Made by a program: the position numbers and the translations under genes
Shown: one piece after another, positions 33,749-43,065 of the stretch
How positions within the stretch are numbered: position 1 is the stretch's first letter
Layout: each line of letters begins with the position of its first letter
NCBI GenBank assembly: GCA_039821125.1
Contig: JBCBOR010000001.1
Coordinates: 62,001-126,000, forward strand
Origin: Thermohalobaculum sp039821125
GTDB taxonomy: Bacteria > Pseudomonadota > Alphaproteobacteria > Rhodobacterales > Rhodobacteraceae
Reading direction: 5' to 3'
DNA length: 64,000 nucleotides
Notes under the pieces: model-generated
The model's input: the letters and a program-made list of their open reading frames with translations, nothing else
Databases searched by the model: none
Told to the model about the DNA's origin: nothing

Positions 33749-34831
33749 TCAGCCATCGCGCATCTCGGCGCGGATTTGCTGACGCAGCACGTCGATGGGC
33801 ACGGGCTGCCCGTCGCGCTTGAAATGCCAATAGGTCCAGCCGTTGCAGGACGGCGCCCCTTCTAGCGTGGCGCCCACCTTGTGGATCGAACCTGTGGTGT
33901 CGGCGGAGACCAGCGTGCCATCGGCGCGAACCTTGGCGCTGTGGCGCCCGTTGGCCGAGGTCAGGACATCGCCAGGCTGAAGCAACTGGCGTTCAACCAA
34001 CTGACCAAAGGGCACGCGCGGCTCGGCGCGCTTGGATTGGGTCACTTTCAGGGCTGACGCATCAAGGCGTTTGACCTTCGCGATACGGCGGCGGGCGACG
34101 TCGATATACGCCTCGTCCCGCTCGATCCCGATAAAGCGCCGGCCGAGGCGTTTGGCCACTGCACCCGACGTGCCTGAGCCGAAGAACGGATCGAGCACCA
34201 CGTCGCCCGGATTGGTCGTGCCAACGATCACGCGATGCAGCAGCGCCTCGGGTTTTTGCGTCGGGTGCGCCTTGTCGCCGTTGGCGTCCTTCAGACGCTC
34301 GCCCCCCGAGCAGATCGGCAGAAGCCAGTCCGAGCGCATCTGGAGCCCCTCGTTCAGTTCCTTCAGCGCATCGTAGTTGAAGGTGGGTTTCGAGGCTTCG
34401 GTCGGCGCGGCCCAGATCAGCGTCTCGTGCGCATTGGTCAGGCGCTTGCCACGAAAATTCGGCATCGGATTGGTCTTGCGCCAGACCACATCGTTCAGCA
34501 TCCAGAAGCCGAGATCCTGCAGCGCGGTGCCGAGCCGGAAGATGTTGTGATAGGTGCCGATCACCCAGATCGCGCCATCGGGTTTCAGGACGCGTTTGGC
34601 CTCACCAAGCCAGGCGCGGGTGAACGCGTCATAGGCGGCGAAGCTGTCGAACTGATCCCACGCATTATCAACCGCATCCACCAAGCTGTTGTTCGGACGA
34701 TGCAAATCGCCTTTCAGCTGCAGATTGTACGGCGGATCGGCGAACACCAGATCGACCGAGGCATCCGGCATTGACCGCATCGCTTGGATGCAATCGCCCG
34801 CAATAATGCTGTCCAGACTGAGATCGCTCAT
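33749..34831 (-). CDS. ccrM: CcrM-type adenine DNA methyltransferase (GANTC)
   Basis: A 360-residue beta-class methyltransferase: the DPPYNLQLKGDLHRPNNS catalytic motif IV comes first (near residue 32), then DPFFGSGTSGAVAKRLGR (SAM binding, near 205). A C-terminal domain of about 85 residues (ERQLLQPGDVLTSANGRHSAKVR...) is typical of CcrM. It methylates GANTC and couples DNA methylation to the alphaproteobacterial cell cycle. No restriction gene is adjacent, consistent with a solitary enzyme. Confidence 0.95.
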   Translation of the reverse strand: MSDLSLDSIIAGDCIQAMRSMPDASVDLVFADPPYNLQLKGDLHRPNNSLVDAVDNAWDQFDSFAAYDAFTRAWLGEAKRVLKPDGAIWVIGTYHNIFRLGTALQDLGFWMLNDVVWRKTNPMPNFRGKRLTNAHETLIWAAPTEASKPTFNYDALKELNEGLQMRSDWLLPICSGGERLKDANGDKAHPTQKPEALLHRVIVGTTNPGDVVLDPFFGSGTSGAVAKRLGRRFIGIERDEAYIDVARRRIAKVKRLDASALKVTQSKRAEPRVPFGQLVERQLLQPGDVLTSANGRHSAKVRADGTLVSADTTGSIHKVGATLEGAPSCNGWTYWHFKRDGQPVPIDVLRQQIRAEMRDG

Positions 34832-34915
34832 CGGTGCCCCTCTTTACGCGAGGCAGAATACGCGGAATGCGAATCACGTCAATAGTGTTTTGAATCAGTG
34901 TGTTAGAAATTTTTC

Positions 34916-35512
34916 CTAAACCAATATCTTGTGTATGGGTCTGAAGCTACGTCTATGGTGCGGCGTAACCCCCAGTTCTGACAGGGCCTTTTGATGTTCG
35001 GGTGTGCCATAGCCTGCGTTGCGCTCCCACCCGTAACCGGGATGCTCCAGCGCGAGTTCAGCCATGATCCTGTCGCGGGTCACCTTGGCGATGATCGACG
35101 CGGCCGCGATCGACAGCGAGAGGCTGTCCCCCTTGACGATGGCGCGGGCGGGATGCATCAGGTTGCGCGGCACGGCCCGGCCGTCGATCAGCAGAAAGGC
35201 TGGAGACCGCGGCAATGCCTCGACCGCGCGCTGCATCGCCAGGTCATTGGCACGGGCGATGTTCAGCCGGTCGATTTCCTCGACCGAGCCGACGCCGATA
35301 CCGACCTCCGCCGACTCGAGGATCAGGTCGAACGCGACCTGACGGCGCTTGGCGGTCACCTGTTTCGAGTCGTTCAGCCCGGGCGGAACGTTGGCCGGGT
35401 TCAGGATAACGGCAGCAGCAACAACGGGTCCGGCCCAGGGACCGCGCCCGGCCTCGTCGACCCCTGCGACAGGCGCGGGGTACTGATCCTCAAAGGTGAA
35501 ATCCGGCGGCAT
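34916..35512 (-). CDS. rnhB: Ribonuclease HII
   Basis: A 198-residue protein with the RNase HII motifs GVDEAGRGPWAGPVVAAA (catalytic Asp-Glu), LNDSKQVTAKRR and the middle-Asp region ILIDGRAVPR / KGDSLSLSIAAASIIAKVTRD. It cleaves RNA in RNA/DNA hybrids. It precedes ccrM on the same strand with about 84 bp between; rnhB-ccrM adjacency is common in alphaproteobacteria. Confidence 0.95.
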   Translation of the reverse strand: MPPDFTFEDQYPAPVAGVDEAGRGPWAGPVVAAAVILNPANVPPGLNDSKQVTAKRRQVAFDLILESAEVGIGVGSVEEIDRLNIARANDLAMQRAVEALPRSPAFLLIDGRAVPRNLMHPARAIVKGDSLSLSIAAASIIAKVTRDRIMAELALEHPGYGWERNAGYGTPEHQKALSELGVTPHHRRSFRPIHKILV

Positions 35513-35521
35513 TCGGCGCGC

Positions 35522-35905
35522 TTAATCAGCGCGCTTCACCATCGGGCCGACGACCCGTCCGCCCAGCACATGAACATGCAGATGCGGCACCTCCTGCACG
35601 CCGTCCTCGCCGCAGTTCGAGATCAGACGAAACCCGTTCCCGCCCGCGGCCTCGGCCACGCCCGTCTCGCGGCATACGGCACCGATGGCGCGGGTGTAAT
35701 CAGCGATCTCCGCCTCCGACGCTTCGGCGGCGAAGTGGTCGAAGTTCACGTACGGCCCCTTCGGGATAACCAGCACATGCACCGGCGTCTTGGGCGCGAT
35801 GTCATGGAAGGCCAGCGAATGCTCGGTCTCGAGCACTGTCTTGTTCGGGATCTCGCCGCGCAGGATCTTGGCGAAGATGTTCTGGTCGTCATAGGCGTAG
35901 CTCAT
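35522..35905 (-). CDS. HIT family (HinT-like) nucleotide hydrolase
   Basis: A 127-residue HIT-superfamily protein starting MSYAYDDQNIFAKILRGEIP, with HVLVIPKGPY and the histidine triad HLHVHVLGG near the C-terminus. HinT-like enzymes hydrolyse purine nucleoside phosphoramidates. ATG 35905 follows GGGGGCC; the seven-residue upstream extension is poor. It sits just upstream of rnhB on the same strand, 9 bp apart. Confidence 0.92.
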   Translation of the reverse strand: MSYAYDDQNIFAKILRGEIPNKTVLETEHSLAFHDIAPKTPVHVLVIPKGPYVNFDHFAAEASEAEIADYTRAIGAVCRETGVAEAAGGNGFRLISNCGEDGVQEVPHLHVHVLGGRVVGPMVKRAD

Positions 35906-35932
35906 GTCAGGCCCCCGTCGGTGCAATGCGAT

Positions 35933-37507
35933 CTAGTCGACATAGGTTTCGGCGCCGCGCGCGACCGTCTCCGCCACTTCGCGCGGCATGCGCAGAAATC
36001 GGGCCATGTCTCGGATGTTGGCCTCGGATGAGCGGTCGAGCTGGTTCACAAAGACACGGCCCGAGAAGTGGTTGCGCAACTCGCCGCCAGCCGAGTTGAA
36101 TTCATGCTGGAGCGTCTTGATTGCCTCGCGCCGCTCGAAGTCGCCGCTGGACGCACCGATCAACCCGGCGCGTTCGGCCCGCTCGACGATCTGATCCTCG
36201 GGCACCGGGCGCTCGACGAGCAGGATCCGCACATCGCCGTTTCGGGCCACGATATCCGACATGATGTCGGTGCGGGAGGTGTCGACACACAGGATCATAC
36301 GGTCATCCTCGATCCGGTCGAAAATCACATTCATCAGCGCATGGCGATGGGTGGCGCGTTTGGCGATACCGTGCTCGAGATTGCCCAGCGAGATCCCGAT
36401 CGGCTTGTCCTCGTCAAAGACATATCCCAGCCCATGCATCCCTGTGGCTTTGGCAACCTCACCCTGAATACCGACACCGATATGCCAGACCTTCGCGGCG
36501 ATGATCAGGACCTCGGTCGCACTGCGCGAGCGGATCGCCTGATCCCAGAACCGCGGGGCATAGCGGCTGCCGGACCGGCCTCGCCGGGCGAGATAGGGGT
36601 AGAGCGCGTTGCCGGACTGCACGGGCGCGATGTACTCGGTCTCTGGCGCCACGAACCCTTCGAGCAAGGCCTCACGCAATTCCGGCGCGTGACCGGTGAC
36701 CTTGCGGGCAAAGAGGGTCTCTCGCCCTTTCAGATAAGAAAGATGGTCGCGCTGGAACACGACCGGGATGCCGTAGTCGGTGAAGATGAAATGCGTTGGC
36801 GGGGCCGAGCGGATCTCCTCCCGCGGGACGAGGTGATACACCAGCGTCTGAAAGAAGGTCTCGTCCGGGATCCACGTCGTGCGAAAGAACCGGCAGACAT
36901 CGCGCCGCTTGGCCAGGAAGGCCAGAACCTTGTTGATCGTGTCCGCACGCAGCACCCACCACTGCGAGCCGATCCGCACGCGCAAGCCCTCGGGCAGCGG
37001 TCGGCTCAGTTTCAGGCGCCGCTGCAGGTTCAGCGACGCGTAGAAGAGCCACTTGTACTTCCGCTCGTTGAGCCAATGGCGGTAGACCAGCCTGTCCTCC
37101 TTCATCCCGGTACGGATCCAGTCGCTGGTCAGAAAGTCCGCGATCTCGATATGATCGCACCCGTCTTCGAGAAACCGGTCCATGTAGTCGCGCGACTTCG
37201 TCGGCAGGCAATCGCCGGAAATCAGGTAGTAATGCGTAATATCCTTGAACGTGCGGCGCGCAGCCCGGATCAGATTCAGCGTGGCCTGAACCAGCGAGTA
37301 CTCGCCCCAGCCGCATTTCACCCGGCGGGCAAAGGTCACGCTGGGATTGGCGCCCAGCGCCTTGGTGATCGCACCATAGCTCTCGGGTGACGCACGCTTG
37401 TCGAAATGGATCGCAACATAGTCCCCGCGCGCAATCAGGGCCTCGGCCTGACTGATCACAGAGGCCGCATCCTTGTGCGCCATAAGCAGAAAGGCAATCC
37501 GCGCCAT
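35933..37507 (-). CDS. GT14-type beta-1,6-N-acetylglucosaminyltransferase-like protein
   Basis: A 524-residue protein. The N-terminal 280 residues match the core-2/I-branching (Branch) glycosyltransferase family: IAFLLMAHKD, AIHFDKRAS, YYLISGDCLPTKS and TWIPDETFFQTL. A long C-terminal domain (about 300-524) follows, as in roseobacter versions. It is cytoplasmic or membrane-peripheral and probably adds a sugar to a surface glycan. Two sulfotransferases are divergently encoded next to it, suggesting a sulfated polysaccharide product. Confidence 0.8.
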   Translation of the reverse strand: MARIAFLLMAHKDAASVISQAEALIARGDYVAIHFDKRASPESYGAITKALGANPSVTFARRVKCGWGEYSLVQATLNLIRAARRTFKDITHYYLISGDCLPTKSRDYMDRFLEDGCDHIEIADFLTSDWIRTGMKEDRLVYRHWLNERKYKWLFYASLNLQRRLKLSRPLPEGLRVRIGSQWWVLRADTINKVLAFLAKRRDVCRFFRTTWIPDETFFQTLVYHLVPREEIRSAPPTHFIFTDYGIPVVFQRDHLSYLKGRETLFARKVTGHAPELREALLEGFVAPETEYIAPVQSGNALYPYLARRGRSGSRYAPRFWDQAIRSRSATEVLIIAAKVWHIGVGIQGEVAKATGMHGLGYVFDEDKPIGISLGNLEHGIAKRATHRHALMNVIFDRIEDDRMILCVDTSRTDIMSDIVARNGDVRILLVERPVPEDQIVERAERAGLIGASSGDFERREAIKTLQHEFNSAGGELRNHFSGRVFVNQLDRSSEANIRDMARFLRMPREVAETVARGAETYVD

Positions 37508-37679
37508 CGAGATCAGCTCACCCAGAACTCATGCGCCCCACGGCAGCCTGATGCCGCAGCTTGATCGAAGTGGCAAGAGAACAAATCGCTCCATAGCCGC
37601 GCGATCTCTTGACAATTTATCCATGAAACCGTTGTTAACGTAAGGCGCGGTGTCCGCTGAGGCGGAGAGGGTTAGTAGC

Positions 37680-38504
37680 ATGGAATTCCCGGGAACCTGG
37701 GTCAATACCAGCCAGACGCTTGTGTACAGGGTGGTCCCAAAGTGTGCCTGCTCGACGATCGGGCAGATCCTTTATTTCGGCGACCATGGTGAGTTTTACC
37801 AGGGCGACATCCATGACGCCAAGGATGGCGTCTGGAAGTGGAACGGCAATACGGACCGCGAACATGCTCGCGACGTGATCGTCGATACCGTCAATCGCGA
37901 CGGCGCCGTGACGTTCACCTGCGTGCGCAATCCCTACACCCGGATCCTCTCGTGCTTTCTGGACAAGATCTGCGGCATCCAGCGTTCGGGCAATCGGTAC
38001 CGCGGCGACATGGTGCCGATGATCGCCAAACAGTACCAGATGGAGGTGCCGGAGGATCCGGATGATGCCTTCGACCAGATCAAGGCCTTCCGGAAGTTCC
38101 TTCTGTTCGTGCGGGATACGGTAAAATTCCGCCACCCCATGCATCCCGACATCCACTGGGCCCCGATGGCGGGGCACGCATCGACCCTGGTGAACAATGG
38201 CGGGCGCTATGACATCGTCTTCGCGACGGAGGAGTTCGGTCCCGGCATGTCATCTGTCCTTGACCGGGTCGTTCTGCAACACCAGCCGATGCTGGACAGC
38301 CTGCCCAGGTTCAACGAATCCGAGGGTCACGGGCCGAAGCGCGCGCACCCGGTGGCGGACTATTTCGACGACCTCGCGGTGCACATCATGACCGACATCT
38401 ACCGCAAGGATTTCGCGGCGTTCGGCTACTCGACGGAACCCGGGAACGGCGCACCGGACCAGCCATTGGATGTCGAGCACATCAACAGCGTCTTGACGCG
38501 CTAG
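37680..38504 (+). CDS. Sulfotransferase (family 2-like, PAPS-dependent)
   Basis: A 274-residue protein with a 5'-phosphosulfate-binding start YRVVPKCACSTIGQIL and 3'-phosphate motif TFTCVRNPYTRILSCF, as in Golgi-type carbohydrate sulfotransferases of the PF03567 group. ATG 37680 follows GAGAGG. It would transfer sulfate from PAPS to a sugar. It is divergent from the GT14-like gene by 172 bp and followed by a second sulfotransferase. Confidence 0.85.
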   Translation: MEFPGTWVNTSQTLVYRVVPKCACSTIGQILYFGDHGEFYQGDIHDAKDGVWKWNGNTDREHARDVIVDTVNRDGAVTFTCVRNPYTRILSCFLDKICGIQRSGNRYRGDMVPMIAKQYQMEVPEDPDDAFDQIKAFRKFLLFVRDTVKFRHPMHPDIHWAPMAGHASTLVNNGGRYDIVFATEEFGPGMSSVLDRVVLQHQPMLDSLPRFNESEGHGPKRAHPVADYFDDLAVHIMTDIYRKDFAAFGYSTEPGNGAPDQPLDVEHINSVLTR

Positions 38505-38577
38505 CCGCTTGGCCCTTTAAACGGCGCGTGTTGCCCGCCCGCTCCGGCGTGGCCCTGATCCAAGAGACGCCAGCCCG

Positions 38578-39378
38578 ATGCGCATCGTTCATTTTCTGCT
38601 GCACGTCCCAAAATGTGCCGGCACGACGGTCGAGGCGCATTTTCGCAAACATCTCGGCGCGCGCTTCATGATCGCACCGCGCTGGGAAAGCCCTATGCGC
38701 AACTTCATCGGCAACCGCTACCCGGGCCTGAGCCCACAAGCGATGGCCGATATCGCCGTCGTCTCGGGCCATTCCGTCTCGGCGAACATGGAAGCACTGT
38801 TTCCCGGGGCCGAGATCCGGGCATCGGTACTCCTGCGCGACCCGCTCGGACACCTGCTCAGCTTCTACAACTACCGCTGGACGCGATATGCGGACGGACA
38901 AGGCCCCGAGCCACCCAGTTTCGATGACTGGTATGACGCCCAGCGCCGCAACCAGATCAGCCGCTTTCTGCTGAATCGCTATTTCGGCCAGGCCGTGCCG
39001 GCGCTCTACCGGCTGTCCTCGCAGGGGCGTCTGCGGTTTCTCGAGGCACGGCTCGCTCAGTTTTTCTATGTCGGCTCGTACAAACATGTCGGCGAGATGT
39101 GCGCCGAGATCAGCCGCGAGCTTGGCATCCCGGACACGGTTGAGAGCGAGAACGTGACGCAATCGCGCAAGGTCTCGAAGGAGGATCTGCCGTCCTCCCT
39201 GCGTGAGCAGATTGCGCACGAGAACGCACTCGATCAGTGCCTCTATGACCGCTGGAAGGACCGGAAGTGGAGCGGCGCACCGTCGGGCGAGGCCCCGCCG
39301 CTCGCAGCCCTGGACCAGTTGGGCTATGTGCTGGGCGACATCGCAACCGGGCTGCGCAAGAAGATCATTCAGGGCTGA
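38578..39378 (+). CDS. Second sulfotransferase family protein
   Basis: A 266-residue protein with 5'-phosphosulfate loop HVPKCAGTTVEAHFRKHL and 3'-phosphate region SVLLRDPLGHLLSFYNY. It differs clearly in sequence from the first sulfotransferase, so it is not a recent duplicate. It follows the first by 73 bp and is probably co-transcribed. It likely modifies a different position of the same glycan or another acceptor. Confidence 0.85.
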   Translation: MRIVHFLLHVPKCAGTTVEAHFRKHLGARFMIAPRWESPMRNFIGNRYPGLSPQAMADIAVVSGHSVSANMEALFPGAEIRASVLLRDPLGHLLSFYNYRWTRYADGQGPEPPSFDDWYDAQRRNQISRFLLNRYFGQAVPALYRLSSQGRLRFLEARLAQFFYVGSYKHVGEMCAEISRELGIPDTVESENVTQSRKVSKEDLPSSLREQIAHENALDQCLYDRWKDRKWSGAPSGEAPPLAALDQLGYVLGDIATGLRKKIIQG

Positions 39379-39598
39379 CGCACCGGACTTCCAGCCCGGT
39401 CCAGCCCAACTTCGACCAGCCCAGCCAACGAGATCACAAGCGCATCGCTGCGCCCAACGCGTCCGCGGTCAAGACATCCGGCTTAAACATTTCCCCGCCT
39501 TTACAGACTGTTAACCAGAATCGTCACCAAGATGAAGGGAGGTTGGGGGGGACTGCGCGTCATCGCAAACCTGCGGTGACTGGCCCCGAAGGTGTGCG

Positions 39599-40543
39599 CT
39601 ACGGCCTGGTCTGAACGTCACTGGTCAAGGCCAGAAACACCTCTTCCAGGTGCGGCTCTTCGGTCGAGATGTCAGCGATCCCCAGACCCCGGTCCTGCAC
39701 CATCGCGATCAGATCCGGTGCCGCGATCGCCGATCTGGAATAGGTCAGTGCCAGGGTCTGGGGATCCCGCAGCGTCGATGTGACACCGCCCGGGATCTCC
39801 GGCGCAGCGTCCAGCGGCGCTGTCATCCGCAGCACCAGCGTTTTCGCATCGAGATGGCCGAGCAAGACCGGGGTCTCGTCACAGGCCACGACCTCGCCAT
39901 GGTTGATGATCGCGATCCGGTCGCACATCTCCTCGGCTTCTTCCAGATAGTGCGTGGTCAGGATCACCGTCGTCCCGGCTTCGTTCAAGGCGCGCACATA
40001 GCTCCAAAGCATCTGGCGCAGCTCGATGTCGACGCCGGCCGTCGGCTCGTCCAGCACAAGCACAGGCGGCTCATGCACCAGCGCCTTGGCGACCAGCAGC
40101 CGCCGCCGCATACCACCCGAGAGCGATCGCGAATAGGCGTGTGCCTTGTCCGCCAACCCGACGCGCTCGAGGATTTCCATGGTCCGCCGCTCGGCCTTTG
40201 GCACGCCATAAAGCCCTGCCTGCACATCCAGAGCGCCCGCAGGCGTGAAAAACGCATCGAGGTTCAGTTCCTGTGGCACGACCCCGATCGCTGCCCGTGA
40301 CTGGCGCGGGTTCACATCCTGATCAAAGCCCCAGATACGCACCGCGCCCGAGGACTTGGTCACCAGCCCGGCCAGAATGTTGATAAAGGTCGATTTGCCC
40401 GCGCCGTTTGGCCCCAGCAGGCCAAAGATCGATCCCGCCGGGATATCCAGATCGATCCCTCTCAGCGCCTGTTTCGGCGCCGCCCCTGCGGAACTCGCAT
40501 AGGTCTTGGTGAGGCCACGGACCTCGATCGCATTCTCCGGCAT
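39599..40543 (-). CDS. ABC transporter ATP-binding protein (CcmA/NodI-like), no adjacent permease
   Basis: A 314-residue ATPase with Walker A GPNGAGKST, signature LSGGMRRRLLVAKALVH, Walker B VLVLDEPTAGVD and switch His in ILTTHYLEEAEEM. The C-terminal extension is typical of drug/polysaccharide exporters of the ABC-2 type. Genes on both sides point away or are unrelated, so the permease is elsewhere. The partner substrate is unknown. Confidence 0.88.
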   Translation of the reverse strand: MPENAIEVRGLTKTYASSAGAAPKQALRGIDLDIPAGSIFGLLGPNGAGKSTFINILAGLVTKSSGAVRIWGFDQDVNPRQSRAAIGVVPQELNLDAFFTPAGALDVQAGLYGVPKAERRTMEILERVGLADKAHAYSRSLSGGMRRRLLVAKALVHEPPVLVLDEPTAGVDIELRQMLWSYVRALNEAGTTVILTTHYLEEAEEMCDRIAIINHGEVVACDETPVLLGHLDAKTLVLRMTAPLDAAPEIPGGVTSTLRDPQTLALTYSRSAIAAPDLIAMVQDRGLGIADISTEEPHLEEVFLALTSDVQTRP

Positions 40544-40683
40544 GAACGGCCTTATCCCCAGATGTTTGCCGTTACATCGCGCCCCAGGCCGCGCGCGTCA
40601 ACCGGCGGCAGTTTGCCCTCTTGCCCAGCGCGGCGGTCTTGGTAGGTTGACGTATCCACAAGGCAGCCAGACGGAGCGCTCCC

Positions 40684-40881
40684 ATGTCCGCAGCCGCACC
40701 CTTCGCCGCAAACGCCGCCCCCGAGGTCGAGGTCGTCACCGCCCGGCGCATCTCTTGCGATGGCGGTGGCGGAGCGCTCGGGCACCCAAGGGTCTGGCTG
40801 ACCATCGGTGACGATGGCTGGGTTGATTGCGGCTACTGCGACAAGCGTTTCGTGCTTGCTGGCGGACCGGCCGACGCATGA
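40684..40881 (+). CDS. CHCC zinc-finger protein (NDUFS6-like)
   Basis: A 65-residue protein with C25, H34, C49 and C52 (DCGYC), the zf-CHCC arrangement of the complex I accessory subunit NDUFS6. Alphaproteobacterial homologues are short and may help assemble complex I. Its stop overlaps the MFS start by ATGA. Confidence 0.85.
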   Translation: MSAAAPFAANAAPEVEVVTARRISCDGGGGALGHPRVWLTIGDDGWVDCGYCDKRFVLAGGPADA

Positions 40882-42131
40882 CTGATCAGGGCGCCGCCGA
40901 GCCCGGCGCGCGCCACCTCTATCGCTGGGCAGTGCTGTTCGGCCTCTGGCTGATGTACTGCTCGTTTGGTCTGTCGATTGCCTCGCTGGCCCCGTTGGTT
41001 GGGCGTATCAGCACCGATCTCTCAATAACCTACGGCTCCATGGGCGCCATTCTGGGGGCGTGGCAACTGATCTATATCGGTGCCGCCCTGCCCCTCGGTG
41101 CGCTGCTGGACCGGATCGGCGTCGGCATCGGCCTGACTGTATCCGCCGGGATCATGGCCCTGTCGCTGGCCGCCCGCGGATCTGCTGTGGACGAAACAAC
41201 GCTCTTCCTCGCCGTCGCCATGTTCGGCCTTGGCGGGCCAATGATCTCGATCGGCGCGCCAAAACTGATCGCACTCTGGTTCGAGGGTGCGGACCGGGGC
41301 ATGGCCATGGGGATCTACATCACAGGGCCCAGCCTTGGCGGGATTGCCGCCTATGCCATGACCAATGGCGTTCTGATGCCCCTTCTCGATCAGGACTGGC
41401 GTGCCGTTCTCTGGTGCTATGCCGCGTTTGTTTGCTCGGCCGGCTTCGTCTGGCTCCTGATCTCGCGCCATCCGGAAGCCCGCAAACGCGATGGCCGCGC
41501 CCAGGGCATGTCCAAGTCGGGGGCGCTAAGGGCTTTTGCCGAGATCGCACGCCTGCGCACCGTGCAGGTCGTGCTCCTGATGAGCATCGGCATCTTCATG
41601 ATCAACCACGGTCTTTCGAACTGGCTGCCCGAGATCCTGACCGCCAAGGGGATGACACCCGCCATCGCAGGCCTCTGGGCCGCAGTGCCTACCGCCGTCG
41701 GCGTGCTGGGCTCGCTCACGATCCCGCGTTTCGCAACGCCCGAACGGCGCGTTGCCATCATGGCGGGCCTTTTCGTGGCGGCAGGGTTGGCAACGCTGCT
41801 CCTTCACCTGTCGCCCGGCATCGGCCTCGGAGCAGGATTGACCCTGCTCGGCATCGCACGCTCCTCGATGATGACCGTCGCGATCCTGCTGCTGATGGAG
41901 GCCCCCGGTGTTCCGCCCGAGCGTGCGGGCATGGCGGGCGGCATGTTCTTCACGGTGGCGGAGGTTGGCGGCGTCCTCGGCCCGCTTTCCATCGGCCTCG
42001 TCTCGGACGCATCGGGCGGGTTTACAGCCCCGCTTATCATGCTCAGCGGCATCACGGCGTTGCTCCTCCTCCTCCTCGGCTGGCTCCGCGGCATCGAACG
42101 GGGCTTGGCATCCAGCCCCGCAGCCCGCTAG
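40878..42131 (+). CDS. MFS transporter
   Basis: A 417-residue protein with 12 predicted helices and the MFS loop LGALLDRIGVGIGL after helix 2 (D/R-rich motif A). ATG 40878 overlaps the zinc-finger stop; longer starts lie inside that gene. It resembles the cyanate/nitrate-nitrite and general anion exporter branch only loosely; the substrate is unknown. It is followed by argB, with a short gap. Confidence 0.85.
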   Translation: MTDQGAAEPGARHLYRWAVLFGLWLMYCSFGLSIASLAPLVGRISTDLSITYGSMGAILGAWQLIYIGAALPLGALLDRIGVGIGLTVSAGIMALSLAARGSAVDETTLFLAVAMFGLGGPMISIGAPKLIALWFEGADRGMAMGIYITGPSLGGIAAYAMTNGVLMPLLDQDWRAVLWCYAAFVCSAGFVWLLISRHPEARKRDGRAQGMSKSGALRAFAEIARLRTVQVVLLMSIGIFMINHGLSNWLPEILTAKGMTPAIAGLWAAVPTAVGVLGSLTIPRFATPERRVAIMAGLFVAAGLATLLLHLSPGIGLGAGLTLLGIARSSMMTVAILLLMEAPGVPPERAGMAGGMFFTVAEVGGVLGPLSIGLVSDASGGFTAPLIMLSGITALLLLLLGWLRGIERGLASSPAAR

Positions 42132-42159
42132 AACGCAGCCCCACGGGGAGGTTGCGGCC

Positions 42160-43065
42160 ATGGAGATTTCAAAGGCGATGAAACGGGACTGGCTGGCAAC
42201 GGCGCGCACGCTATCCGAGGCGCTGCCGTATCTGCAACGCTATGACGGCAAGACGGTCGTGGTGAAATTTGGCGGTCATGCCATGGGCGATGCTGACTCG
42301 ATGGCGAATTTCGCCCGGGACATCGTGCTGATGAAGCAATGCGGGCTGCACCCCGTGGTCGTCCACGGCGGCGGGCCGCAGATCAACCAGATGCTGGATC
42401 GGCTCGGCGTCGAGAGCGAGTTCAAGGACGGCCTGCGTGTCACCACGGCAGAGACGGTCGAGGTTGTCGAGATGGTCCTCTCCGGGCGCATCAACAAGCG
42501 CATCGTCGCCGCGATCAACGCGCAGGGCGGTCAGGCCGTGGGCCTTTCAGGCCGCGACGCCAACCTGATCGTCTGCGAGAAGGCTCTGAAAAAGAAGAAA
42601 GACCCCGACAGCCATATCGAACAGGTGCTCGACCTCGGTTTTGTCGGCGCGCCCGTCGAGGTGAACCCCCGCGTCCTGCAAACCTTCATCGACAGCGACT
42701 TCATCCCCGTTGTGGCGCCTGTCGGCGCGGGCCACGCGCCGGAGGAGACTTTCAACATCAACGGTGATACCGCCGCAGGCGCCGTTGCCGCAGCCATGGG
42801 GGCCGAGCGCCTGATGCTGCTGACCGATGTGCAAGGCGTGAAGAACAAGAACGGCGAGGTGCTGACCCGCCTGACGCCCGAGGACGCCACGGGCCTGATC
42901 GCCGATGGCACCATCGCGGGCGGCATGATCCCGAAGGTCGAGACGGCTCTGGCCGCCATCGAAGGCGGCTGCGGCGCGTCTGTCATCATGGACGGCACGA
43001 TCCCGCACGGGGTGCTGCTCGAGCTCTTCACCGAACACGGCGCGGGCACGCTGATCACGCGTTAG
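42160..43065 (+). CDS. argB: Acetylglutamate kinase
   Basis: A 301-residue amino-acid kinase: VVVKFGGHAMGD, VVVHGGGPQINQML, NINGDTAAGAVAAAMGAERLMLLTDV and GGMIPKVETALAAIEGG. It phosphorylates N-acetylglutamate in arginine synthesis. ATG 42160 follows GGGGAGG. Its last 11 bases overlap the end of the convergent membrane-protein gene. Confidence 0.96.
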   Translation: MEISKAMKRDWLATARTLSEALPYLQRYDGKTVVVKFGGHAMGDADSMANFARDIVLMKQCGLHPVVVHGGGPQINQMLDRLGVESEFKDGLRVTTAETVEVVEMVLSGRINKRIVAAINAQGGQAVGLSGRDANLIVCEKALKKKKDPDSHIEQVLDLGFVGAPVEVNPRVLQTFIDSDFIPVVAPVGAGHAPEETFNINGDTAAGAVAAAMGAERLMLLTDVQGVKNKNGEVLTRLTPEDATGLIADGTIAGGMIPKVETALAAIEGGCGASVIMDGTIPHGVLLELFTEHGAGTLITR

